Below are positions 19,046 through 28,211 of a DNA stretch of 64,000 nucleotides, piece by piece. Source of the stretch: an uncultured Pseudomonadales bacterium (GTDB lineage Bacteria > Pseudomonadota > Gammaproteobacteria > Pseudomonadales > Porticoccaceae); NCBI GenBank assembly GCA_943788445.1, contig CALSQH010000003.1, forward strand, positions 558,001-622,000, read 5' to 3'. Numbering within the stretch: position 1 is the stretch's first letter; each line of letters opens with the position of its first letter. The notes under the pieces were generated by a model, which saw only the letters and a program-made list of their open reading frames with translations, searched no databases and had not been told where the DNA came from. The position numbers were made by a program, and so were the translations under genes.

Positions 19046-19630
19046 TTGGATACGCCCGTTGAGTTAATCGTAGGACTGGGAAACCCCGGTTCCAAATACG
19101 AACGGACGCGTCATAATGCCGGGGCCGACTTGGTTCTGGAATTAGCCAAATCTCTTCTTGTTGAACTAAAACAAGAGAGCAAGTTTTTTGGTGACACAGC
19201 AAAAGTTACCATCGACGGCAGAGATGTTCGATTACTAATTCCCAGTACATTTATGAATCGCAGCGGCCAATCAATCGCCGCGCTAGCCGGTTTTTATCAG
19301 GTTCCTCCAACAGCCATTCTAATTGTTCACGACGAACTGGATTTATCTCCAGGCACTGCCCGCTTTAAAAAAGGTGGCGGTCATGGCGGACACAATGGCC
19401 TGCGAGATACCATACAGAGCCTGGGCAACAATAAAGACTTCGCGCGACTCAGAATTGGCATAGGCCACCCGGGCAATGCCAAGCAAGTTGCCGACTATGT
19501 GCTTAAAAAAGCCTCGCCAAGCGATCAACAACTTATTACCAACAGCATAGATGATGCGCTGCGGGCACTACCTCTGGCCATTGATGGTCAGTGGGAAAAA
19601 GCCATGACGGCACTTCACACTGCGAATTAA
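19046..19630 (+). CDS. pth: Peptidyl-tRNA hydrolase
   Basis: Recycles peptidyl-tRNA released from stalled ribosomes. Catalytic His in RTRHNAGAD (about residue 23), active-site Asn in FMNRSGQS and Asp in VHDELDLSPG are all present; 194 aa is normal. Start taken as TTG 19046 because the protein then opens with ELIVGLGNPG as in the family and no ATG is available upstream of this motif. Confidence 0.95.
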   Translation: MDTPVELIVGLGNPGSKYERTRHNAGADLVLELAKSLLVELKQESKFFGDTAKVTIDGRDVRLLIPSTFMNRSGQSIAALAGFYQVPPTAILIVHDELDLSPGTARFKKGGGHGGHNGLRDTIQSLGNNKDFARLRIGIGHPGNAKQVADYVLKKASPSDQQLITNSIDDALRALPLAIDGQWEKAMTALHTAN

Positions 19631-19687
19631 AAAGCTTAATTGAAAAGCTAAACTACAACGCTAGCTAACTAGCACAAGGAATTTACT

Positions 19688-20779
19688 ATGGGTTTTAACT
19701 GCGGAATTGTGGGCCTTCCCAATGTCGGCAAATCTACGCTGTTTAATGCATTGACCAAAGCGGGTATCAGTGCCGAAAACTTCCCGTTCTGTACCATTGA
19801 GCCCAACACTGGCATTGTGCCAATTCCCGATTCTCGTCAGGATAAAATTGCCGCGATAGTGAATCCCGAGCGCCTTATTCCAACTACCATGGAATTTGTT
19901 GATATCGCCGGACTGGTAGCCGGAGCTTCCAAAGGTGAGGGTTTGGGCAATCAGTTTCTCGCCAATATTCGCGAGACCGATGCCATCGCTCACGTAGTAC
20001 GTTGCTTTGATGATGAAAATGTTATCCACGTAGAAGGCAATATTAGCCCCCCAGATGATATTGATGTTATCAACACTGAACTGGCGCTGGCCGATCTTGA
20101 GAGTGCTGAAAAAGCACTATTGAGACTCTCAAAAGCCGCCAAAGGAAAAGATAAGGACGCCGTAGCACTCAAGCAGGTAGTCGACAAAATTCTCCCTCAC
20201 CTCAACGAAGCCAAACCACTGCGCTCATTTCCATTGACTGATGACGAATTACAACTACTCAAACCTCTGAGCATGCTAACCCTGAAGCCAACCATGTATA
20301 TTGCTAACGTCGACGAAGAGGGCTTTGAAAATAATCCCTATCTAGATGCCGTTATAGCCATTGCTGAACAAGATGGTTCCATCGTCGTACCAATCTGTAA
20401 TAAACTCGAAGCCGAAATTGCCGAACTTGAAGATGATGAGAGAGCTGAATTTCTCCAAGAAATGGGTATGGACGAGCCTGGTCTCAACCGTGTAATCCGC
20501 GCAGGTTACGGACTATTGGGACTGCAGACCTACTTCACCGCCGGCGTTAAAGAAGTTCGAGCATGGACAATCCCGGTTGGCGCAACAGCGCCGCAGAGTG
20601 CAGGAAAGATTCATACCGATTTCGAAAAAGGGTTTATCCGCGCCGAAATTATTGGCTACGATGACTACATTGCTGGAAATGGTGAGCAGGGGGCAAAAGA
20701 TGCGGGTAAATGGCGTCTTGAAGGCAAAGACTATATCGTTAAAGACGGAGACGTTATCCACTTCCGCTTTAACGTCTAA
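19688..20779 (+). CDS. ychF: Ribosome-associated ATPase YchF (OLA1 family)
   Basis: Obg-related P-loop protein that prefers ATP, binds ribosomes and influences stress responses. Walker [10 protein letters not shown] starts at residue 9, [20 protein letters not shown] is switch II, and the G4 motif is NVDE rather than NKxD, as in ATP-specific YchF. The C-terminal TGS-like domain is intact (363 aa). AAGGA lies 7 nt before the ATG. Confidence 0.96.
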   Translation: MGFNCGIVGLPNVGKSTLFNALTKAGISAENFPFCTIEPNTGIVPIPDSRQDKIAAIVNPERLIPTTMEFVDIAGLVAGASKGEGLGNQFLANIRETDAIAHVVRCFDDENVIHVEGNISPPDDIDVINTELALADLESAEKALLRLSKAAKGKDKDAVALKQVVDKILPHLNEAKPLRSFPLTDDELQLLKPLSMLTLKPTMYIANVDEEGFENNPYLDAVIAIAEQDGSIVVPICNKLEAEIAELEDDERAEFLQEMGMDEPGLNRVIRAGYGLLGLQTYFTAGVKEVRAWTIPVGATAPQSAGKIHTDFEKGFIRAEIIGYDDYIAGNGEQGAKDAGKWRLEGKDYIVKDGDVIHFRFNV

Positions 20780-20809
20780 GCATAGCTCTAGCACTTATAG
20801 CTGCACTCT

Positions 20810-21733
20810 ATGAGTCGAGTTTCCGGACGCTGGAAACTCGGGCTCTTGCTGGCACTAACCACCGCTAGCCTATGGGGGGTTCTTCCCGTCGCGCTCAAAG
20901 GTGTAATGGAAACATTAGATCCAATCACCACAACTTTTTTTCGCTTCTTCCTTGCCGCCCTGCTACTAACCCCCTTCATCGTTTCCCGTTCGCGAAGAAA
21001 AACAGCACTTAACCCCAAGCGCTTCAAATCATCTGTGCTATTACTCCAACTACTCGTAGCAGGATTACTTCTAACATCAAATTATGCACTCTACATTCTC
21101 GGCTTAGACAGAACCACAGCCGAGGGCGCCCAGCTAATGATTCAAATAGCTCCCATGCTATTATTACTCAGCGGACTGTGGATTTTTGGAGAACAGTTTT
21201 CCCGCGCTCAGTGGATCGGATTTGGCACGTTTGCCAGCGGTCTTGGAATGTTTTTCTATCCCCACTCTAAGGATCTATTTGTCGATATGAATGCCTACGG
21301 CGTAGGTATGTTAATGGTATTTCTGGCTGCGGTGTTCTGGACTGGTTACGCTATTCTGCAGAAATTTTTACTGCGCGAATTTGCTTCCCAAGAAACCATG
21401 CTGGTCTTTTACTGGATTGGCACACTGGCCTTTTTGCCCTTCTCAGATTTTAGCTCCCTGCCACAACTGTCGAATCTGCAGTGGGGCCTATTAACATTCT
21501 GCGGCCTCAATACACTTATTGCCTACGGCAGTTTTGCCGAAGCGCTAGTGCATATTGAAGCATCAAAAGTGAGTGCCATTTTGGCATTAACACCATTAAT
21601 CACCGTCGCAGTAGTGCAGGCTTTTCCTATATCCGGACTCGAGGTCGAACCTCTAGGACTGCTGACAGTAACCGGTGCACTTCTGGTGGTGTTTGGCTCA
21701 ATGGCCACAGCCCTCAATAAAACTACAGATTAA
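20810..21733 (+). CDS. EamA-type drug/metabolite transporter
   Basis: Inner-membrane transporter of the DMT superfamily with ten hydrophobic segments forming two EamA halves (first around LTTASLWGVLPVALKG, second around VFLAAVFWTGYAILQKFLL). The substrate is unknown. 307 aa. Starts 30 bp after ychF, so readthrough is possible, but it is not part of the conserved ychF cluster. Confidence 0.88.
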   Translation: MSRVSGRWKLGLLLALTTASLWGVLPVALKGVMETLDPITTTFFRFFLAALLLTPFIVSRSRRKTALNPKRFKSSVLLLQLLVAGLLLTSNYALYILGLDRTTAEGAQLMIQIAPMLLLLSGLWIFGEQFSRAQWIGFGTFASGLGMFFYPHSKDLFVDMNAYGVGMLMVFLAAVFWTGYAILQKFLLREFASQETMLVFYWIGTLAFLPFSDFSSLPQLSNLQWGLLTFCGLNTLIAYGSFAEALVHIEASKVSAILALTPLITVAVVQAFPISGLEVEPLGLLTVTGALLVVFGSMATALNKTTD

Positions 21734-21791
21734 AATGTAATGTTAGAGCTACACTTTAATTTGACCAATTGACCACCAAAGGAAGTCTTTC

Positions 21792-23000
21792 GTGATAAAA
21801 AAAATACTGCTTATTCTCGCGGCGACACTTGCCCTGCTAATCGGAGTTGTTGCGTTTAAAAGTCCCGGCGGATTAAGCGGCTTCTGGGTCATACTAAGTG
21901 CAGTCACGGGGCTTAACACCACCGAACCTCCCACTGACATCTCTAGCTCAACCTTTCAGCTACCCCCAGGATTTTCAGTTAATATCTATGCTGAAAAACT
22001 TCCATCGCCGCGTTTTATGGTTGTCACCATGGCCGAAGATATTATTGTCAGCTCTACCAGTGACGGCTCAATCAAACTACTAAGAGACCTAGACGCCAAT
22101 GGTAGCGCAGAGATTGTTACCACACTTATATCAGGCCTCAGCGCACCTCAGGGATTAGTATTTGACGGCCAGTGGCTCTACTTCAGTGAACGAGATAAAG
22201 TTAGCAAGGTACGCTTTGATCATCAGAATGCGACTCTGATCGGCGAGCCACAGCGAGTGATTGGCGATCTACCCTATGGTCACCCCTATCAAACCCACAA
22301 CACCAAAACCATTGGCATATCGCCAGACCGAAAGCTCTACATCACCGTCGGCTCACCCTGCAATATCTGTGAACCCGAAGATCCCCGCTACTCGGCAATC
22401 CTCCGTACTGAGTTAGATGGTAGTGGTCTAGAAATTCACGCCAGCGGACTTCGAAACAGCATAGGTTTTGACTGGGCACCCTGGTCTGAAGAACTTTATG
22501 CCACCGACAATGCGCGGGATTTACTAGGCGATGACTTCCCACCAGATGAACTAAACGCCATTATTCCCGGCGGATTTTACGGCTGGCCCTACTATCATGG
22601 CGATAATATTCCCGATCCAGAGTTTGGTTTAAATAGACCGGATCTACTGGCCACAGCAATACCACCAGCCTTTAAATTTAGAGCCCACAACGCACCACTG
22701 GGCATCCACTTTTTAAGCAATGCCTCAGCATTTCCAGATAATTTCAACAGAACCGCACTCGTAGCCCTGCATGGCTCATGGAATCGATCTTCTCTGGACG
22801 GGTATAAAGTTATAGCCCTCCACTGGGATCAGGCTAAAAACATCAGTAGCAGCGATTTTATGAGCGGATTTTTAACTGACAAAGGGGTTTCTGGCAGGCC
22901 GGTTGATATAACCGAAGATAGACAGGGTAATCTGTATATCAGTGATGATTTAGCCGACAGGATTTATCGAGTAACTTTCGCGCCCGAAGGGAAGCACTGA
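21792..23000 (+). CDS. Sorbosone/glucose-dehydrogenase-like beta-propeller protein
   Basis: 402-aa exported or membrane-anchored protein with an N-terminal hydrophobic segment (residues about 4-22). The body matches the soluble PQQ-dependent glucose/sorbosone dehydrogenase family: GLSAPQGLVFDG, HPYQTHNTKTIGISPDRKLYITVGSPCNIC, LRNSIGFDWAPWSEELYATDNARD. It would oxidise a sugar or aldose in the periplasm with PQQ. PQQ synthesis genes are not in the window. Start is GTG 21792 with AAGGAAG about 6 nt upstream. Confidence 0.82.
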   Translation: MIKKILLILAATLALLIGVVAFKSPGGLSGFWVILSAVTGLNTTEPPTDISSSTFQLPPGFSVNIYAEKLPSPRFMVVTMAEDIIVSSTSDGSIKLLRDLDANGSAEIVTTLISGLSAPQGLVFDGQWLYFSERDKVSKVRFDHQNATLIGEPQRVIGDLPYGHPYQTHNTKTIGISPDRKLYITVGSPCNICEPEDPRYSAILRTELDGSGLEIHASGLRNSIGFDWAPWSEELYATDNARDLLGDDFPPDELNAIIPGGFYGWPYYHGDNIPDPEFGLNRPDLLATAIPPAFKFRAHNAPLGIHFLSNASAFPDNFNRTALVALHGSWNRSSLDGYKVIALHWDQAKNISSSDFMSGFLTDKGVSGRPVDITEDRQGNLYISDDLADRIYRVTFAPEGKH

Positions 23001-23404
23001 GACGATAAGACGATAAGACGATAAGAAATAAGTCGAGCACCAATAAAAGCGCCCCTGACTAAAATCTATCGCCACCGTCGCCTGTTACAAGATCAACAAG
23101 CACGTTGAAACACAGAGACTTCTGGACATCCTGGTTTAACATAAAAACTTAATGTTGATCCCACAGTGTTGATAAACCCCAGTCAGAGGCTGAGGCTATT
23201 ATGCTAATCTTCCATGATAAATTAATGACCTAGATATCAGTTCATAATATGGTGGTGGGGTTTTAATAAAAGTGTGACGCAGATCATTTCCACCAACAAC
23301 TCTTTTGCCATTGTTTTGTCAGCAAAGGTGCGCCAGAGCTATTGACAAATCCCCCTACTCTAGCGAAAATGCGCGCCCCTATATCAGGGACTGCTTCAAA
23401 TTAT
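23001..23404. other. Intergenic region before tRNA-Met
   Basis: No gene is seen. It opens with almost three copies of a 9-bp repeat (GACGATAAG, 23001-23027) right after the preceding stop codon, and ends with a promoter for tRNA-Met. The middle part shows no recognisable signal. Confidence 0.5.
23342..23370 (+). promoter_or_regulatory. Sigma-70 promoter of tRNA-Met
   Basis: Perfect -35 TTGACA (23342-23347), 17-bp spacer, and -10 GAAAAT (23365-23370, 4 of 6 matches). A GC-rich stretch (GCGCGCCCC) follows, as expected of a stringent-type discriminator, and the tRNA begins about 34 bp downstream. Confidence 0.65.
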
Positions 23405-23481
23405 AGCTACGTAGCTCAGCTGGTTAGAGCACAGCATTCATAATGCTGGGGTCGGCGGTTCAAGTCCGCCCGTAGCTACCA
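23405..23481 (+). tRNA. tRNA-Met (CAT), used as integration site
   Basis: 77-nt cloverleaf: acceptor AGCTACG (23405-23411) with CGTAGCT (23471-23477), discriminator A, CCA at 23479-23481; anticodon loop TTCATAA gives CAT. Overall similarity is to elongator tRNA-Met rather than initiator (no C1:A72 mismatch). Its 3' 48 nt recur at 29541-29588, marking the island ends, and the gene is intact after integration. Confidence 0.93.
23434..23481. repeat. attL core: 3' half of tRNA-Met
   Basis: 48 bp running from the anticodon stem to CCA are identical to 29541-29588 in direct orientation. Sequence identity stops exactly at both edges, as expected of an integrase core region. Confidence 0.9.
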
Positions 23482-23527
23482 ATCAATTCAAAGAGTTACA
23501 CAACTTCATACCATAACAACTTATTCC

Positions 23528-23547
23528 TGCACTGCACATGCACTGCA
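23528..23547. repeat. Left arm-type double repeat of the island
   Basis: TGCACTGCACATGCACTGCA: two direct copies of TGCACTGCA separated by 2 bp, 46 bp inside attL. The same arrangement, differing in one spacer base, occurs at 29449-29468 beside attR. An 11-bp period puts both copies on one DNA face, as for integrase arm-site or excisionase binding. Confidence 0.75.
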
Positions 23548-23752
23548 TTTGGCTTTTACTTGCCTCAAAACTTCTTCACCCAAAACCCCTATGGGTCACC
23601 TTAATAGGGGGCGGGGGGGTGCCTTTGGTTATTCGGTATTGTTATGGTATCTGCGTGGGTACTTTATAATCCATTTTGAAAAAAACAATTTTATATTGAA
23701 TAGAAATTATAAGCCTGCCATCATAATACTTAATCCAATATCAGGTGAAAAT

Positions 23753-24214
23753 ATGTCTTTCAAAAGAGTATTTATTCTTATAGCGCTTTTTATGGCGCCC
23801 TCTAATCCTGCCTTATCAGCCGACATGACATGCAAAGCTAATTATTTTGGTGAGATAAAATGTAAGGAGGATTCTGACAATGGATTTGATGAGTACAGCA
23901 AAAGAGCGTTGGCTAGGCAACAAGCCTCTAGCGACCGTATGCGTCAAGGAATTGGCGCACTTACTGGTGCTGACACTAGAACCACCGAGGAAAAAAGACA
24001 TGATTACTACTCAAAACAACAGCAAGAGATAGCTCGGGAAAAAAGGCTAAGAGAGCAAGAAAAGGCTGCTCATGAAAGAAGAATGAGAGAATTACAGCAG
24101 CAAAAGGCTCTGTTGGAGCTAGAATTATTGAGAAGTCGTAATCAATTGCAAACAGAGTCTGAGGAAAGAAATCAAAAGGGTTTCAAAAAGAACGAAACAC
24201 AAGATAAAAAATAA
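23753..24214 (+). CDS. Secreted coiled-coil protein of unknown function
   Basis: Start chosen at ATG 23753 (AGGTG 6 nt upstream); the open frame extends further 5' but without signal. The 153-aa product begins MSFKRVFILIALFMAP and has a signal peptide cleaved near ALSA-DM. A short Cys-containing segment follows (MTCKANYFGEIKCKED), then from about residue 60 to the end a charged Arg/Glu/Gln-rich coiled coil (QQEIAREKRLREQEKAAHER). I recognise no family. It is the only plus-strand gene of the island, next to attL. Confidence 0.65.
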   Translation: MSFKRVFILIALFMAPSNPALSADMTCKANYFGEIKCKEDSDNGFDEYSKRALARQQASSDRMRQGIGALTGADTRTTEEKRHDYYSKQQQEIAREKRLREQEKAAHERRMRELQQQKALLELELLRSRNQLQTESEERNQKGFKKNETQDKK

Positions 24215-24627
24215 GAAATTACGATGAACCACAGAAAAAGTGCATCAAAGTTGTTGGTTATGAGGTATTGAAAATTAACATAGAATACGATTTGAAGTGC
24301 CCTGATGGCTGGCTTTTAGGTGGCCAGTAAAAGACGCTAAAGAGATACGTGCCCTAAAACTCGGCCATTGGCCTTGGCATTTGATTAAAACTAAATGCTA
24401 AGGCATATCCACCTTCACCTTAGTACTCACACCATCCATATGACGCTGCCATGTCTTTAGCATGACTGGCTGAGCAAGTCATTTTTGCTGTTGTTGAACC
24501 TAGGTAAATCAAAGGATAGCGGTAGATTCCCTCAGTCAATTCTTATTAGTTACTGGTAATGTAAGAGTCCTATAGAACAGCACCTTCTAGTACTTTAAAT
24601 TGGTTACTTTATTATTGATTGATTCTT
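24215..24627. other. Island intergenic stretch, possible small remnant
   Basis: No convincing gene. On the minus strand a short open stretch ends in MLKTWQRHMDGVSTKVKVD-MP before a stop; an in-frame stop lies a few codons upstream, so it may be the last part of a lost gene. Otherwise nothing is seen. Confidence 0.3.
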
Positions 24628-26118
24628 CTACATATCCATCTTTAGTAACCATTCATTATGTTGCTTTAATCTCTTCCTATAGCCTTCGGTTCTTTCATAT
24701 GAAGGGATACTGTTATGGTTATAATCTAATGTATTGGCTCTATCCATGTTCTGGAAGGCTTGTATTTGGTCTAACCCAACACCTTCTTGGTCTATGTTGA
24801 TTTTATAGCCATTCAACTCTTCCGTTACTACCTTGTTCATTACACTTCTGAGTTCACCTGAATGATGGTGTTGAGTGATATAAGAGTCATGGATACTCAG
24901 TATTGGCATTCCCTTGCTGGTGAAATGATTGATTACCTTAGCTGTTATTCTGCCGTCAACATTCATTAATTCTACGCCCATATCTGTACATATGGAGTCT
25001 GCTATAGCAGGATGCTTTTCTTTAAATGCATCCAGTAGTAGTTGTAGTTGTTCATCTTTGAGAGACTTCTCTAAAGAGCCTGTTTCCTGCTGTTGTCTAA
25101 AGGCTGCATATGCAGATTTTTCACTGTCAGCGTTAATGGCATTAAGCACTATTCCTTTAACTACCTTACGCTGTTGCTTAGCTTCAAAGTCTAGTAGCTT
25201 ATCTAGAGCATATGGGTCTTGCTGAGGTTGCAATCCTTGTAGTCCATAGAGAAGATTGATATGAAGTCCTGAGTAGTCTTGTTCAATGGTTGATTCATCA
25301 TTGATGTATATCTGTTTCCTCCATTCTTCTCCAACCCTTTGCCACCAACCTCCATGGAACCTACCTCCTAGATTCCAATCTGCCCTATAGAACACTCTTC
25401 TCACAAACTTATTATCTTGTGTGAGCTTTACTCTCTTAGTCTTAATTTCACCTGCTTTCTTGTCCCAATAGGGTTGTTCTATTATGGGTTGCTGTCTGGC
25501 TGGGATGTCTATATAGGTTTTCCAAAGTAGAGCATTGTATTGTTGAACCTGCTGTCTCATTTCCGGTATGGATTCAAAGTCTGTGTCTTTGTAATCAACC
25601 TGTTTGCGTTTCTTTCTGTCTTTTATGTAGTCATGGTTACTAAGGATTATGACTTCTTTTATTGGGCATTCTTGAGTCATGTCAAAGACTGTCAAGTTAG
25701 CCTTTTTAAAGATGTTATCTAGAAGTTTTGAGGCTCTTATACGCGTTGTTTGGCGGGCGCCTTCTGTACCTGTTAACTTATCTACTAGGCCAGCATTATA
25801 AGCCTGATTAACCACTTCTATTATCTTGGCTGAGATGAACAGGGCGTTGTATCTAGTGTTTGCCTTATAAGGATTGTTAGACATACCCAAACCAATAGAT
25901 AGCTCAGGGTCATCTAGCCAAGCTACATATAGGTCTAGAAGAAGAACTTTGAATTGCTTCTTAGGTTCTGACTTAGCTCTGTTCCCTTTGCCACCTTCAG
26001 GGAAAGCATCTTTAAAGTATTGATTCCAAACCGCGTCACGCAGCTTTTTAGCCTTAGGATGGTCAGACCAGCGATGAACATCTAGTGGTCTGGAGTGGTG
26101 TGGGTTAATTTCAGTCAT
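24628..26118 (-). CDS. Putative polymerase-palm protein (A-family-like motifs)
   Basis: 496 aa, cytoplasmic, no membrane segments. Three blocks resemble the palm of the PolA/T7-RNA-polymerase superfamily: motif A-like EQDYSGLHINLLYG with Asp281, a Lys-rich helix RKVVKGIVLNAIN (Lys318, Lys321) where motif B would lie, and motif C-like LSIHDSYI with His410-Asp411. A preceding block GGRFHGGWWQRV (251-262) and RKQIYINDEST lead into motif A. The N-terminal 240 residues have no recognisable domain; no 3'-5' exonuclease motifs are seen. The likely role is element replication or priming, but this is inference from motifs only. I have the impression that similar proteins occur in other mobile elements, without a name I can cite. 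Confidence 0.6.
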   Translation of the reverse strand: MTEINPHHSRPLDVHRWSDHPKAKKLRDAVWNQYFKDAFPEGGKGNRAKSEPKKQFKVLLLDLYVAWLDDPELSIGLGMSNNPYKANTRYNALFISAKIIEVVNQAYNAGLVDKLTGTEGARQTTRIRASKLLDNIFKKANLTVFDMTQECPIKEVIILSNHDYIKDRKKRKQVDYKDTDFESIPEMRQQVQQYNALLWKTYIDIPARQQPIIEQPYWDKKAGEIKTKRVKLTQDNKFVRRVFYRADWNLGGRFHGGWWQRVGEEWRKQIYINDESTIEQDYSGLHINLLYGLQGLQPQQDPYALDKLLDFEAKQQRKVVKGIVLNAINADSEKSAYAAFRQQQETGSLEKSLKDEQLQLLLDAFKEKHPAIADSICTDMGVELMNVDGRITAKVINHFTSKGMPILSIHDSYITQHHHSGELRSVMNKVVTEELNGYKINIDQEGVGLDQIQAFQNMDRANTLDYNHNSIPSYERTEGYRKRLKQHNEWLLKMDM

Positions 26119-26150
26119 TTTATTAATAGTTATACCTTTAAGAATATTAT

Positions 26151-26339
26151 TCAGTAACTACCTTTCCCTGGTATTAAATGCCTAACACCACCCCTAGGCT
26201 CGTCTACATCACCCTTACGTCTAGGTATTAAATGTATGTGACAGTGAAAGACTGTCTGTCCTGCATCTTCCCCACAGTTCATGCCTATGTTAAAACCAGA
26301 GACTGTTGAGTCTTCTTGTTCTATTGATACTTTAACAAT
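26151..26339 (-). pseudogene. HIT-domain protein, C-terminal remnant
   Basis: The frame encodes about 62 residues ending GGVRHLIPGKGSY and includes GFNIGMNCGEDAGQ and the histidine triad HCHIHLIP. This is the C-terminal half of a HIT-family nucleotide hydrolase or transferase. A TAG stop lies directly upstream in frame (26342-26340), and no other frame supplies the N-terminal half, so the gene is 5'-truncated. The stop lies 33 bp upstream of the polymerase-like gene start. Confidence 0.7.
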
Positions 26340-26401
26340 CTATGGCCAATGGATATGTAAACCGATAACAACGCATCTCTCTTTCTTCAGAATGGTATTG
26401 A

Positions 26402-27292
26402 TTACTTTTCGCAGTAGGTCATATCAACCATTTCATGGTTTTTTAAACAGCTTTTAGACGTCAATTGACCGTTCTCGTCATACCATTTATAAATTCCGTC
26501 TTCCCTTCCATTTTTGTAGTTCACTTTAAAAGCGAGTTGGCCATTTTCGTAGAACCCAATAAAGAGCCCATCTTGTCTTCCGTCTTTGTAGTTTCCTTTC
26601 CTGTCTAATTGACCATTTTTGTGATAGCTCTCATAAAGGCCGTCTAATTTTCCTCCATCTGTTTTGGGTTGATAATTTGCTCTACTTTTTAATTTACCGT
26701 TGTAATGAAACTCTTCTTTTACCGAAGGTTTACCATCCGCAATTCTTTGCTTCTCTGCGGCTACTCTCTGCCTTTCGGCTTTTTTCTCTGCGGCTACTCT
26801 CTGCCTTTCGGCTTTTTTCTCTGCTGCTATCCTCGCCTCTTCGGCTCTTTTCTCTGCAGCTATTCTCAGCACTTCAAGGTATTCCTCTACTGCTATTCGC
26901 TCCATCTCTCTTTTAGCTTCTTTTTTGCGTTGAAGAGTATCATCATAGTTTTCGTTCAAGACTAACACCTGGCATAACCCATACTCAATAGCTTCTCTAA
27001 TGGCATCATCACCATCTAAAAATGGTTTCCCGCCTAACTTTTCTCTTGCCTCATTCATCTCTCTAACACGAACTGCCCCATCCATATTTCGTGTTTCGGA
27101 CATAATGGAGCATGTAACCGCGGCAATTCTCACTGCTTTTTCTTTTGCTAATTTTTCACTTGCTTCTTTTTCTAACCTCTGCTGCTCCATTTCTATTCTT
27201 TGCTGCTCCATTTCTACTTGTAGCTTTTCTTCCTGTGACTGACCACAGGAGACAAGAAGAACCAAACTAAGGATGATGAGGATTTTATTCAC
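26402..27292 (-). CDS. MORN-repeat lipoprotein with novel Cys domain
   Basis: Start chosen at GTG 27292, giving NKILIILSLVLLVSCGQS, a clean lipoprotein signal with the lipidated Cys at residue 16; an ATG at 27340 would add 16 polar residues. Order: Glu/Gln-rich stalk (MEQQRIEMEQQRLEKE); a roughly 65-residue domain with two Cys and the motif GGKPFLDGDDAI, related to the protein at 34098-34520; a charged coiled coil with AAEKKAERQRV repeats; then three to four MORN-like repeats (YHKNGQLDRKGNYKDGRQDG and similar) as in YwqK-type proteins. Probably an envelope protein; function unknown. It may share a transcript with the zinc-ribbon gene 65 bp upstream. Confidence 0.72.
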   Translation of the reverse strand: MNKILIILSLVLLVSCGQSQEEKLQVEMEQQRIEMEQQRLEKEASEKLAKEKAVRIAAVTCSIMSETRNMDGAVRVREMNEAREKLGGKPFLDGDDAIREAIEYGLCQVLVLNENYDDTLQRKKEAKREMERIAVEEYLEVLRIAAEKRAEEARIAAEKKAERQRVAAEKKAERQRVAAEKQRIADGKPSVKEEFHYNGKLKSRANYQPKTDGGKLDGLYESYHKNGQLDRKGNYKDGRQDGLFIGFYENGQLAFKVNYKNGREDGIYKWYDENGQLTSKSCLKNHEMVDMTYCEK

Positions 27293-27356
27293 GGCTAATT
27301 CAACTTTGTAAAAATTAGTATGTTTATACTCGACAGGCATTGGTTAGTCATTCCAG

Positions 27357-27761
27357 TTACTTAATTTTTTCCCGTATCGCCTTTATGTCTTGCGCTAACC
27401 CAGTAAAGACTTTTATAAATGCCCACTGAACAATACCCCCAAGGGCAATGAAAATACCAAGAAATGCCACATACAAATTAATATCTTCATATTGACTACC
27501 TAGCAAAGCCACTAAAAAGCCAACAGCCATGGATAAAGCTAATACAATCGTTGCAATGGTATCAAGCGTTACTATAGCGGTAGAACTTAGCTGTCTATTA
27601 GAGCTTTTAATTACTTCATGGGGAGCCTCCATCTGACTAACGTCTTCATGTTGGGATGCGCATACTTTATGAACCAGCTCTACTTGTCCATCAATGGTTT
27701 TATATACAACATCATCGGATTCACCAATTTTTTTATTACATATGGGGCAGATAGCTGACAT
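27357..27761 (-). CDS. Zinc-ribbon protein with two membrane segments
   Basis: 134 aa. The N-terminus has CPICNKKIG (Cys5, Cys8) and a second pair-like HKVCASQH around residues 31-38, suggesting a small zinc-binding fold. Two hydrophobic helices follow at about 62-88 (IVTLDTIATIVLALSMAVGFLVALLG) and 95-118, then a basic tail DIKAIREKIK. I recognise no family. The small-sensor-plus-two-TM layout occurs in some anti-phage effectors, but nothing here proves that. Confidence 0.6.
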   Translation of the reverse strand: MSAICPICNKKIGESDDVVYKTIDGQVELVHKVCASQHEDVSQMEAPHEVIKSSNRQLSSTAIVTLDTIATIVLALSMAVGFLVALLGSQYEDINLYVAFLGIFIALGGIVQWAFIKVFTGLAQDIKAIREKIK

Positions 27762-28211
27762 TTTAAATCCTCTTTTTCAATTGCAAAATTAATCATTGGT
27801 TTGCCATATTAAATCTGTCTATGGTGGCTTTATTTTTGAGCCTTCAATTTCCAGTATTCATCTTATGCATAAAGATATAGATATTGTAAGCAATGCACAA
27901 TCTATAAAACCACAAATAACCCCGCTTAGAACGCATTCTAATGAGTTCTTAGGGCGTTTTTCCGATACCTTGGGAAGGCTTAATTAAGCATTAAAAGGCA
28001 CTATACAAGCTCCTGAGAACCCTCATGACAGCCTTGATGGGTAGTTGGTGAAGGGTCTGTTAAATAGCTTAATAAGTACCGTTATGGATACTCACACTCT
28101 GCTCTGGAGGCCTGCGCTAATACGTTGTGTGAGTTTGGCTATAGGGATTACTATATGGGGTACTGAGTGCGATTAAAGGGCAGAATGTTTGGTGTCTCTA
28201 GGTGCCGAGCA
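27762..28211. other. Island intergenic stretch upstream of the zinc-ribbon gene
   Basis: About 450 bp separating the integrase 3' end from the zinc-ribbon gene start. Only short open frames occur. One plus-strand stretch near 28075-28170 reads YRYGYSHSALEACANTLC and then EFGYRDYYMGY-stop, which looks protein-like but has no start; it may be a remnant. No RNA gene is recognised. Confidence 0.35.

Noticed and set aside
24628..26118. Reverse transcriptase or retron
   Set aside because: No YxDD box or RT fingers; the motif C-like sequence is HDSY, closer to A-family polymerases.
27796..27987. 63-codon plus-strand gene in the island
   Set aside because: No ribosome site, no recognisable domain and unusual composition; treated as non-coding.
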